Source: Bacteroidales bacterium (lineage in GTDB: Bacteria; Bacteroidota; Bacteroidia; Bacteroidales; UBA932). From it: a DNA stretch of 64,000 bases. The position numbers were made by a program, and so were the translations under genes. The number at the start of each line of letters is the position of its first letter. Position 1 is the first letter of the stretch. Location of the stretch: contig JAGAFU010000055.1 of the NCBI GenBank assembly GCA_017627955.1, positions 1 through 64,000 on the forward strand, written 5' to 3'. This document shows, in pieces, positions 1-6,524 of the stretch. Under the pieces are notes generated by a model. The model searched no databases and was not told the origin of the DNA. It saw only the letters and a program-made list of their open reading frames with translations.

Positions 1-2
1 CG

Positions 3-134
3 GACTATCTCCAGAACTACTTGAACGAGTTCTGCTACAAGTTCAACCGACGGTACTTCGGCGACAGGCTGTTCGACAGGCTCATGGTTGCGGCCCTGGC
101 TTACAAGAATGACTTTAGGTATAACATTGCGTAA
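3..134 (+). mobile_element. IS1595-family (ISXO2-like) transposase, C-terminal end
   Basis: The window opens inside a reading frame of 43 codons that ends in TAA. Its peptide contains YLNEFCYKFNRRYFGDRLF followed by a hydrophobic helix. This resembles the end of ISXO2/IS1595 transposases, where a conserved YL-x-E-F-x-x-R/K-x-N-R segment closes the DDE domain. The start and catalytic residues lie outside the window, so I cannot tell whether the gene is intact. It sits directly upstream of the orphan traN, which fits a mobile-element relic. Confidence 0.7.
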
Positions 135-154
135 TCATTTTATATTTATATATA

Positions 155-1021
155 ATGGCAAGGAGATTATCATTGGGCGTCCTTCTGGTTTTCTGGTGCG
201 CCCTCGCCGCCGGAGAGCGTATCGACACGCTCCGCGTATCGGCTGCCTACACTACCCATATCATTTTCGCCACGGATCTGACATACGCCGACCTGTCGAA
301 CAGCCGTTACGTTGCGGCGAAGATCATCGAGCAGAACAAGAACATGCTTGCCCTGAAGGCGAGGGAGCGTTTCGGGGATTCCTGCAGCGTCTCGGCACTT
401 GAGTCCAACGGCACCATGCGCACTTTCATTGTCGTTTTTGACGAGCATCCCAAGGAGCTCGTGGTGGATTTGCGTAAGCGGGGGGATGGGGCGAGGCCTC
501 AAGCCTCCTCCACGGTAGGCCGTGAGCAGTCTCTGGCACGCTCCAGACCGGCGGATAACGGCTCCGGAAGGGTGGTGTCCACCTGGAAGACAGGTTCCGC
601 GCCGCTGCTGTCCGATGTCGTGAAGCAGCCGCAGCATCTGTTTCATATCGGATGCAAGGAGTACGACATCCAGGTCCTCTGCGAGGACATCAGCTCCTTC
701 AGTGATATCACTTATATCACTATCTCTCTGAGGAACAACTCCGGTATCAGTTATGACATCTCTGACGCCACTTTCGTTGTCGAGAGCAAAAGATCCGGAA
801 AGCGTACCGTTAGGGTGGACAAGACGATCTTCCCTCGCAGCCGGTACGGGAGGCTCTCGGCGGGGCCGGGGGAGTATACCCGTATAGCCTACTCCTTTGA
901 CAAGATGACTCTCTCGAAGGATCAGGTGCTGAAGATATACATGTATGAGGAGGGTGGCCAGCGTAACCTGGTCATGACGGTCGACACCAAGGACATTAAC
1001 AGGGCGAGGACGAACATCTAG
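155..1021 (+). CDS. traN: Conjugative transposon protein TraN (DUF4138)
   Basis: This 288-aa protein starts with a signal-like hydrophobic stretch (LSLGVLLVFWCALAAG). It then has the TraN-type beta-rich start (TTHIIFATDLTYADLS) and, after a low-conservation linker at about 105-160, the C-terminal DUF4138 part with YITISLRNNSGISYDI and a closing DTKDINRAR. In Bacteroides conjugative transposons TraN is an envelope component of the mating apparatus, encoded next to traM and traO. None of those partners is here, so this copy is an orphan and is unlikely to work alone. Its stop codon overlaps the stop of the convergent AbiEii gene. Family assignment is fairly secure; function in this place is doubtful. 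Confidence 0.8.
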   Translation: MARRLSLGVLLVFWCALAAGERIDTLRVSAAYTTHIIFATDLTYADLSNSRYVAAKIIEQNKNMLALKARERFGDSCSVSALESNGTMRTFIVVFDEHPKELVVDLRKRGDGARPQASSTVGREQSLARSRPADNGSGRVVSTWKTGSAPLLSDVVKQPQHLFHIGCKEYDIQVLCEDISSFSDITYITISLRNNSGISYDISDATFVVESKRSGKRTVRVDKTIFPRSRYGRLSAGPGEYTRIAYSFDKMTLSKDQVLKIYMYEEGGQRNLVMTVDTKDINRARTNI

Positions 1022-1845
1022 CCTTGAATATTCATCAAGTCTGCCAATTGTAGGAAATAGTCATTCGACCATATGTCCAATTCACCGGGACTGCTCAGGA
1101 AAGGAAGCACATCCTCTTTGACGCGGGATATGTCGGTACTTTCCAGACGTCCCCGCAACGCGGACTTGAACTCGTCAAGTGTCATCTCCTGACCGTTGGA
1201 CTGGAGGATCCTCTCTTGCAGGTGCCCCCAGTCAAGAGTGATGCCGTTCCGTACATACCATTCAAAATCATACCAGTCGCGCCCCTTGACCCTTCTCTGC
1301 CACGCCCTGAAAACCAGCGCGTGCATTTTCCCGGCAAAAAGGTCTGGGAGCGTAACGCAGCGGGTCAGGAATGATTTCGGCTGCAGCAGGTATTTTTGTT
1401 CCGTCGAGAACTTAAGGGGTGGCACGGTATCCACTTCAATCTTAACTTTTATGGACTTCTCAGTCTGAAATGATATGTCGTATACATCTGTAGTATCTTT
1501 CAGAAAGGCGGATTCCACCTTGCCAAAACTTCTCTTATCCTTCTTCTTGATCTCCACCTTTCGACCAACAAGGGTGAACTGGTCTATGATGGGTTGGAAG
1601 TATTGCTCGAAGTTAAATGATGGGTCTTCCTTTAGCAGCGTGAAATCCATATCCTCGCTGAAGCGGTTCAATCCGTGGAATATTCGAAGGCAGGTTCCAC
1701 CATAGAAAGCTGCCTTGTCGAAGAAACCACCATCGGCGAGCCCGGCGAGCACGATCTGCTGGCTCACTTCATAAACCGCGTTCCTTCTAGCCGTGTCCGT
1801 GCTTTGGTCATAGGCCGAAAGCATCTTTTCATATAGTTGGTTCAT
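1018..1845 (-). CDS. abiEii: AbiEii-type nucleotidyltransferase toxin
   Basis: This 275-aa protein belongs to the AbiEii/AbiGii toxin family. The nucleotidyltransferase signature is visible: FYGGTCLRIFHG at about residues 47-58 followed by RFSEDMDFTL at 61-70, where the two Asp residues bind metal. Family members inactivate translation by transferring nucleotides to tRNA and cause abortive infection when phage attacks (known for AbiE systems). The start overlaps the end of the upstream antitoxin gene by four bases, a typical coupled arrangement that keeps toxin below antitoxin. The gene lies between an orphan traN and an integrase, so it is probably cargo of the inserted element. Confidence 0.88.
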   Translation of the reverse strand: MNQLYEKMLSAYDQSTDTARRNAVYEVSQQIVLAGLADGGFFDKAAFYGGTCLRIFHGLNRFSEDMDFTLLKEDPSFNFEQYFQPIIDQFTLVGRKVEIKKKDKRSFGKVESAFLKDTTDVYDISFQTEKSIKVKIEVDTVPPLKFSTEQKYLLQPKSFLTRCVTLPDLFAGKMHALVFRAWQRRVKGRDWYDFEWYVRNGITLDWGHLQERILQSNGQEMTLDEFKSALRGRLESTDISRVKEDVLPFLSSPGELDIWSNDYFLQLADLMNIQG

Positions 1846-2468
1846 TTCCCTAGCAACTTTATAATGGTTTCAATTGATTGTGTCTTTTTGCCGGTGTCGG
1901 CACATTGCTGAAGAATACCGGCATCGAATTGGCTGAAAGCGTCCATGTCAAAACGCAGGTCCTCTTCCAGAAATGCCTGGGCTTCTTTCTGATAACGCAG
2001 AATCACTCCGGAGGTGGAACAGATCAGGTCGCATAAAGCCTTCTCCGGGGTTGCGATGATGAAGGTCGCCCCCTCTGTCTCACCTTGCCGGAGTCCGATA
2101 GGGAAGTAGTCCCTACCGACACCGGTATATGAGAACCTGCCAAGAGTGTTCTCGAACACGCGCGAATGCTTGATTGTCATGCTTTGTACCATGTGCACGC
2201 GTTCCGGGATGAGACCATACCATCGAAGTGCCGTATGCATGGATACATAGGAAGGGGAGTACAAGTGGTTGGCGACAAGTTCATTGCTGACACGCTTGCC
2301 ACTCCACTCAGGGTTGACTATGTATAATCCGCGCTTCAGGCGCAATAGCTTGCCGCTATGCTCCAAAGAGGATACCTTTTGGTTTGAGCTGGCGACATCA
2401 GGATACAGTGATGAGATGGTCTCCTTGGTGACCGGTATGTTGCCTAATATGTCCAGAACATCCTTCAT
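1842..2468 (-). CDS. abiEi: AbiEi-type antitoxin / transcriptional regulator
   Basis: This 208-aa protein has an N-terminal winged helix (about residues 1-55, ending LKRGLYIVNPEW) and the AbiEi C-terminal region (SYVSMHTALRWYGLIPE, then a basic PEKALCDLI segment). AbiEi antitoxins repress their own promoter through the winged helix and neutralise AbiEii in a type IV manner. It is the first gene of a two-gene operon with AbiEii and overlaps it by four bases. A perfect -7 element lies only four bases before the ATG, so the message may be leaderless or nearly so. Confidence 0.85.
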   Translation of the reverse strand: MKDVLDILGNIPVTKETISSLYPDVASSNQKVSSLEHSGKLLRLKRGLYIVNPEWSGKRVSNELVANHLYSPSYVSMHTALRWYGLIPERVHMVQSMTIKHSRVFENTLGRFSYTGVGRDYFPIGLRQGETEGATFIIATPEKALCDLICSTSGVILRYQKEAQAFLEEDLRFDMDAFSQFDAGILQQCADTGKKTQSIETIIKLLGK

Positions 2469-2472
2469 GACG

Positions 2473-2480
2473 CAAATATA
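2473..2480 (-). promoter_or_regulatory. -7 promoter element of the AbiE operon
   Basis: On the minus strand this reads TATATTTG, a perfect match to the Bacteroidetes -7 consensus TAnnTTTG. It lies four bases upstream of the AbiEi start codon, which implies a very short or absent 5' leader. Confidence 0.6.
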
Positions 2481-2626
2481 GTAAATTCTGGTATAGAAAA
2501 TCAGTTATTACATTATTTTCTGTTCAAAATATCGCTATATGTGACCTTCCCTGAGAATGGTTGACACTTTTTGGGACCTGATGTCAATGATGAATACTTG
2601 TTTTCGGATGAAAATGTGCCCATTGG
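2481..2626. other. Non-coding gap between AbiE operon and integrase
   Basis: This 146-bp AT-rich gap separates the AbiE operon promoter from the end of the integrase gene on the same strand. I see no convincing gene, tRNA or strong terminator hairpin in it. Confidence 0.5.
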
Positions 2627-3820
2627 TTATTGTGGCGTAAGGAGCCTGGCGTTCTTGACTCTCTGCTCGTTTGTGTATCCGTCAAGGTAGTTTTGGGTGG
2701 TTTTTATACTTGAGTGCCCCAGGGCGTTGGATATGAACTCTATCGAGACATTTTTCTGTTGCAGTACGGTGGCGAAGCAGTGCCTGGCGGTATAGGTGGT
2801 GACCTTTTCCGGGATCCGCAGGATTGCCGACACCGCTCTCATGTGCATGTTTATGTTTTTGACAACCTGCCGTATTCTCGCGTGTTCCTCCATCGAGTTC
2901 TCCTTTATTCCTTCCAGATACGGTAGAAGCAGTCTCTTTCCCTTCGCGATCGGTTCGAGGGTCTCGTAAAGCTGGCGGATAAGAGCGACGTGAACCTTTC
3001 TGCCGGAGGAGTCTTCCGTCTTGTGTCTTGTGAAGACAATCTCTCCATCACGAACGTCTGAGCGTTTGATCCGGAGAAGATCCCGCGCGTTCATTCCGTT
3101 CCCGTAGTATAGCGCCCTCCAGTGGAGGAGCCAGAAATACGTGTCCTCCGGCAGATCGGACGGACCTGCGAAGAGGATTTTCTTTAAGGATTCAGGTGAG
3201 ATGGAGAGGTCGCGCCGACGCGGCTGGGGCTTGCGGATCCCGTTCATGGGGTTCCTGGTTATCATTTTCGCCTCGATCGCCCTGTTCATGACAGCGGTCA
3301 GGTTTCTCATCTTTATCGCGACCGTCGTGGGATTGTTGTGCCTTTTGTCCGTGAGCCACCGCACGAAGCTACGGCAAGTGTCAGGGCCAAAGCTTGTTAT
3401 CGGTGTCGGCTTGCCTTTAAGGAACTCGTTCACGCAGACATACAGGTTGTTGTACATGTCCGCCGTGTTGTGTTTCCCATCTCTTCTCAACTGCAGGGTG
3501 TGTTCAAGGAGGATCTCCTGTATGTGGTTCCCCCGACTTCTGTTCGTCGCCTGGGAGAGGTTGGCGAACGAGAAGGCGTCGTCCCTAACCAGGGACTTTA
3601 TCGCGTTAAGGAAAGTCCGGTACGTGGTCATGGCCGGATGGTCTGAGTCTGGAGATTTCTCGAAGAGTGTCCACTCTTCCTTAGACATCTCGCAGTGCGT
3701 TGAGTAGTACCTGTTCGTGTTTTTATGTTGTACTCTAAGGCAGATCGTGTGTTTGCCGCTTTTCAGCGGCTGGTTGTTTATTGTTAGGTGCAGGGTCACC
3801 TCTCCTATTTTTTCTCTCAT
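2627..3820 (-). CDS. Site-specific tyrosine recombinase (phage/transposon integrase)
   Basis: This 397-aa protein has an N-terminal arm-binding-like region, a SAM-like core-binding region (about 90-210) and a C-terminal catalytic domain. Visible catalytic elements are the histidine/arginine box TYTARHCFATVLQQ (R about 346), ALGHSSIKTTQNYLDG with His about 369 and the nucleophilic Tyr about 378. At the first arginine box it reads NGMNARDLLRIK, so the residue equivalent to the Arg in G-L-R-I-S-E-L appears to be Asn. Some Bacteroidetes integrases such as IntDOT also lack this Arg. The gene overlaps the excisionase-like gene upstream by four bases and lies close to a half tRNA gene, so it probably inserted the element there. 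Confidence 0.88.
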   Translation of the reverse strand: MREKIGEVTLHLTINNQPLKSGKHTICLRVQHKNTNRYYSTHCEMSKEEWTLFEKSPDSDHPAMTTYRTFLNAIKSLVRDDAFSFANLSQATNRSRGNHIQEILLEHTLQLRRDGKHNTADMYNNLYVCVNEFLKGKPTPITSFGPDTCRSFVRWLTDKRHNNPTTVAIKMRNLTAVMNRAIEAKMITRNPMNGIRKPQPRRRDLSISPESLKKILFAGPSDLPEDTYFWLLHWRALYYGNGMNARDLLRIKRSDVRDGEIVFTRHKTEDSSGRKVHVALIRQLYETLEPIAKGKRLLLPYLEGIKENSMEEHARIRQVVKNINMHMRAVSAILRIPEKVTTYTARHCFATVLQQKNVSIEFISNALGHSSIKTTQNYLDGYTNEQRVKNARLLTPQ

Positions 3821-4116
3821 TGTGTTTTTTGTTTGGATTTATTCCATCCTTCAATGTTGAAGAGTAGCCGCACCTCATACACGTTGAAGAAAACTTTCCT
3901 GGGGCTTTGCCGTTTGGTGTTGAGTAATCCGGCTCTCTCTTTGTTGAAGAGTGTCTGTTTGCTTACGATGACCCCCTCGAGCGTGAGAGTCCTTACCACA
4001 TCGTCAGCGCTCATCCACTTCTCTTCAGGGGCAGTTGTCTCGATTGTCAGCGAGCTGGTGAATGTCGGGAATACCGGGTGTTTGTCGAGCTTCAGATTAT
4101 ACGATATGCTTTCCAT
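3817..4116 (-). CDS. Small excisionase-like / helix-turn-helix protein
   Basis: This 99-aa protein has a central segment (SADDVVRTLTLEGVIVSKQT, about 36-55) that looks like a MerR/excisionase-type winged helix, followed by a basic tail. It lies immediately upstream of the integrase and overlaps it by four bases, the usual position of a recombination directionality factor in Bacteroidetes elements. A TACTTTCG element on the minus strand around 4140-4147 could be its -7 box. Role as excisionase is inferred from position and size; I do not recognise a specific family. Confidence 0.6.
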   Translation of the reverse strand: MESISYNLKLDKHPVFPTFTSSLTIETTAPEEKWMSADDVVRTLTLEGVIVSKQTLFNKERAGLLNTKRQSPRKVFFNVYEVRLLFNIEGWNKSKQKTQ

Positions 4117-4418
4117 TTCTTAGTTATTCTTTCTTAAGACGAAAGTACGAATATTATATTTTATAGCAAAATAAATTGTTATATTTTGTAAATAATTCGT
4201 TTCGAAAGGAAAATATATCGTTCTAAAGGGATATTAATTTAGTTTACGGACTTTTATTGTTTCGTCCGTTTATATATATGCTCTTTGATGCTGGTAAAAA
4301 CAACAAATAAATTGAAAATCCTTTAATCGGAATTTTCCCTTTTAAGGGGACTGTTTTCGCAATTTGTTGATTTTGAATTAGTTGGAAGGAAAATTTGGGC
4401 ATGAAAAAAGGTTCAGAG
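4117..4418. other. AT-rich junction between integrase operon and half tRNA
   Basis: No gene is visible in these 300 bases. The stretch is much more AT-rich than its surroundings and contains a repeated TTATATTTT motif (around 4155-4195) and a short inverted repeat with arms ACGGAC and GTCCGT around 4236-4258. It lies where arm-type sites for the integrase and excisionase would be expected. That role is an inference only. Confidence 0.4.
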
Positions 4419-4463
4419 CTTGTCTGTCAAGCAAGCGCTCTAAACCAACTGAGCTAAGCCCTC
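4419..4463 (-). pseudogene. 5' half of a tRNA-Val(GAC)-like gene, broken after the anticodon arm
   Basis: Reading the minus strand from 4463, a tRNA begins with acceptor strand GAGGGCT, then TA and a complete D arm (GCTC-AGTTGGTTTA-GAGC). The anticodon arm is CTTGC-TTGACAG-ACAAG, whose loop gives U33, anticodon GAC and A37. After the anticodon stem the sequence runs into an unrelated AT-rich stretch: there is no T arm (GGTTCRANTCC), no 3' acceptor strand and no CCA. The last stem pair is also mismatched. The gene still has its own promoter. Because a tyrosine recombinase lies about 600 bp further along, crossover inside the anticodon loop followed by loss of the 3' half is a likely cause. Confidence 0.7.
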
Positions 4464-4474
4464 GTTTGGGATTG

Positions 4475-4482
4475 CAAAGATA
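4475..4482 (-). promoter_or_regulatory. -7 element of the broken tRNA gene
   Basis: The minus strand reads TATCTTTG, a perfect TAnnTTTG, 11 bases before the tRNA 5' end. A TTG triplet lies roughly 20 bases further upstream at the -33 position. The promoter seems intact although the tRNA is not. Confidence 0.6.
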
Positions 4483-4532
4483 GGAATCTTTTTTGATAAT
4501 CCAAGTATTTTCCGGCTTAAAATGTGGGGAAA

Positions 4533-4967
4533 TTACCTTTTCGACTTGAAAAAGTCGGTCATGAGCATTCCGCACTCCTCAGCCAGCACCCCGGCGCTGA
4601 TCTCTGTCTTGGGATGAAGCAGGGATGGGGAGTAGAGAGAATATCCACGCCTCGGATCAAGCGCGCCATAGACAATCCGGCCTACTTGGGCCCAATTCAG
4701 ACCTCCCGCGCACATAGGGCATGGCTCTACAGTGACATACAATGTGCAGTCGCTCAAGTATTTCCCGCCCATAGCCTCGGTGGCAGCTGTTATCGCGATC
4801 ATCTCGGCATGAGCTGTCGGATCGTGAAGCTTCTCGGTCATGTTGTGGCCTTTGCCGATAATCCGTCCCTTGCAGACAACCACGGCTCCGATAGGGATCT
4901 CACCCTCGTCAAGGGCGATCCTGGCCTCTCTCAGGGCCTCGGTCATGTATCTCTCGTCTATGTCCAT
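4533..4967 (-). CDS. tadA: tRNA-specific adenosine deaminase-like nucleoside deaminase
   Basis: This is a cytidine/deoxycytidylate-deaminase-fold enzyme that likely makes inosine at the wobble position of tRNA-Arg; guanine deaminases share the fold. The zinc site is visible: HAEMIAI (His ligand, Glu proton shuttle) and PCPMCAGGL (two Cys ligands). The upstream reading frame extends nine codons further, but that extension runs into the terminator of rpmH. I therefore place the start at the ATG of MDIDERYMTEALREA, giving 144 aa, close to TadA size. Confidence 0.82.
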   Translation of the reverse strand: MDIDERYMTEALREARIALDEGEIPIGAVVVCKGRIIGKGHNMTEKLHDPTAHAEMIAITAATEAMGGKYLSDCTLYVTVEPCPMCAGGLNWAQVGRIVYGALDPRRGYSLYSPSLLHPKTEISAGVLAEECGMLMTDFFKSKR

Positions 4968-4978
4968 GTTCAGGGGAT

Positions 4979-5004
4979 AAAAAAAGCAGGTCACATGGAC
5001 CTGC
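4979..5004 (-). terminator. Rho-independent terminator of rpmH
   Basis: On the minus strand a perfect 7-bp stem, GCAGGTC with GACCTGC around a 5-base loop, is followed at once by seven T residues. It lies 20 bases after the rpmH stop codon and just before the tadA start. Confidence 0.85.
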
Positions 5005-5023
5005 CGTAAGAGTCATTTGACGA

Positions 5024-5176
5024 TTACCACCTGTCCTCAGATGATACGGTCAACTTCTTGCGTCCGTGACGACGACGGGAGGCGAGAACGCGGCGTCCAT
5101 TGGGAGTGGACATTCTCTCACGGAATCCGTGCTTGTTCACGCGCTTGCGCCTTGAGGGTTGGAATGTTCTTTTCAT
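5024..5176 (-). CDS. rpmH: 50S ribosomal protein L34
   Basis: This short gene encodes 50 residues. It starts [20 protein letters not shown] and continues with [20 protein letters not shown], the unmistakable L34 sequence with the [14 protein letters not shown] core. L34 is a small, highly basic part of the large ribosomal subunit. The gene stands alone between a perfect -7 promoter and a strong terminator. In many bacteria rpmH is next to rnpA, which is not the case here. Confidence 0.97.
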   Translation of the reverse strand: MKRTFQPSRRKRVNKHGFRERMSTPNGRRVLASRRRHGRKKLTVSSEDRW

Positions 5177-5211
5177 ATCTTCTTTATTTTATATTTTCCA
5201 AAAAGGGAGTG

Positions 5212-5219
5212 CAAAGTTA
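5212..5219 (-). promoter_or_regulatory. -7 promoter element of rpmH
   Basis: The minus strand reads TAACTTTG, a match to TAnnTTTG, 35 bases upstream of the rpmH start codon. Confidence 0.6.
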
Positions 5220-5235
5220 AACCTTTTGCTGAAAA

Positions 5236-5907
5236 TTACAAAATATTTATCACGAATTTGCCCTCGAAATAATTGTCATCCAGCCATGAGTCCACCCTCC
5301 AGGTCGAGATGGAGCCTTTTCTCATCTTCTGTCTCGTCATCAACTCGATTATCTCCTCATTGATGTCCCCACCTTTCAGGTACAGGATGCTTTTCGTGTA
5401 TTTCCCTTTGACCCACGGATAGAAGTCCGTCAGGGACGCCACAGCCCTGGACACGACGTAGTCGAACTTCACGGGAAGTGTCTCAGCCCTGGCATTGACG
5501 ATCTCTACATTCTGGAGCGCAAGGTCCTTTGCCACCTCGGAGGCTACAATGGTCTTCTTCCTGATCGAATCGCAGAGGGTGAATCTGACTTCAGGAAACA
5601 TAATTGCGAGAGGAATACCGGGGAAGCCTCCTCCGGTACCCAGATCAAGAACTTTGACATCATTCCCCGATGCGGACCATTGTGAATATTCCTCCGGCAA
5701 ACTGGCCTTGAGATAATAAGCTATCGCAAGCGAATGGAGGACGTGGTGGTCGTACAAACCGTCCAGGTCCTTGCGTGAGATCACGTTGATTTTTGAGTTC
5801 CAGTCTCTGTACAAGGATTCCAGGCGACTAAACTTATCCAATTGGCCGTCAGTAACTTCCGGGAATGATTCCAACAATATTCCCTTGAACCGCTCGAAAT
5901 CCATCAT
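5236..5907 (-). CDS. rsmG: 16S rRNA (guanine-N7)-methyltransferase RsmG (GidB)
   Basis: This 223-aa protein methylates G527 of 16S rRNA using S-adenosylmethionine. The SAM-binding loop is seen as VLDLGTGGGFPGIPLAI at about residues 85-101, followed by FTLCDSIRKKTIVASEVA, both typical of GidB. Length fits the family (about 200-240 aa). Its start overlaps the end of the sigma-factor gene by four bases, so it is the last gene of the C1 peptidase-polA-sigma-rsmG operon. Confidence 0.95.
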   Translation of the reverse strand: MMDFERFKGILLESFPEVTDGQLDKFSRLESLYRDWNSKINVISRKDLDGLYDHHVLHSLAIAYYLKASLPEEYSQWSASGNDVKVLDLGTGGGFPGIPLAIMFPEVRFTLCDSIRKKTIVASEVAKDLALQNVEIVNARAETLPVKFDYVVSRAVASLTDFYPWVKGKYTKSILYLKGGDINEEIIELMTRQKMRKGSISTWRVDSWLDDNYFEGKFVINIL

Positions 5908-6524
5908 ATCTCCTCGTCGTTTTCTACCTCTGCCCTGAGGCTGTCTATTATCATCTTTGCCCTTCGGATGCGGGTCTTCACCGTGTTGAGCTCCAAATCC
6001 ATGTTCTCGGCTATCTCGTCGTATTTCATCCCATCAATAAGACGTTTTCTCGCGACCTCGCGATAAAGTTCCGGAAGACGGTCGATGTACTTGATCCTCT
6101 CCTCCTCGGACTCAGTCTTTATCAGCGTGCCGAGGGCATCTTCAGACAGGTCTGGAATCCCTTCAAGGCCAGTGGATTGCGTCTCGTCATCAAGATAGAC
6201 TATCTGGTTCTTGGGGTGGATCCTGTTCTCTTTCTCCAGAGAGTCCAGGGCAGTGTTCTTCGCGATCTTGCAGAGCCATGTGAGGAACTGGCTCTTGGTG
6301 TCGTCGAAATTGTGGATCTGCCGAAACGCCTTCTCGAAACTCCGGGAGCAGATGTCGTCGACATCGTAATCGTCTATGTTCTTGAAACGGTTTTTGATGT
6401 AGGAACGGAGCTGGTCGATATGACGGTCCCATAGGGCCGTGAACGCCAGTCCGTTACCGTTTCTCGCCAGGATCACCAGCTCATCAATGGGCTTCAAGCC
6501 AGTTGTCACCATAGTCACATTCAA
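5904..6524 (-). CDS. RNA polymerase sigma factor, sigma-70 family (ECF-like)
   Basis: This 206-aa protein has sigma region 2 (ALWDRHIDQLRSYIKNRF, then DVDDICSRSFEKAFRQI at about 50-70) and region 4 with a helix-turn-helix (YDEIAENMDLELNTVKTRIR, about 170-190). That two-domain layout is the ECF type. The reading frame begins inside the end of polA (41-base overlap; a second ATG four codons later is equally possible), and its end overlaps rsmG by four bases. No anti-sigma gene is adjacent, so the signal it answers to is not evident. Confidence 0.88.
   Translation of the reverse strand: MNVTMVTTGLKPIDELVILARNGNGLAFTALWDRHIDQLRSYIKNRFKNIDDYDVDDICSRSFEKAFRQIHNFDDTKSQFLTWLCKIAKNTALDSLEKENRIHPKNQIVYLDDETQSTGLEGIPDLSEDALGTLIKTESEEERIKYIDRLPELYREVARKRLIDGMKYDEIAENMDLELNTVKTRIRRAKMIIDSLRAEVENDEEI

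Noticed and set aside
4378-4575. Open frame of 65 codons across the half tRNA
   Set aside because: It runs through the tRNA 5' half and its promoter and has no protein-like features.
5024-5176. rpmH as a marker of a nearby replication origin
   Set aside because: In many bacteria rpmH lies near dnaA, but neither dnaA, rnpA nor DnaA-box clusters were seen here.
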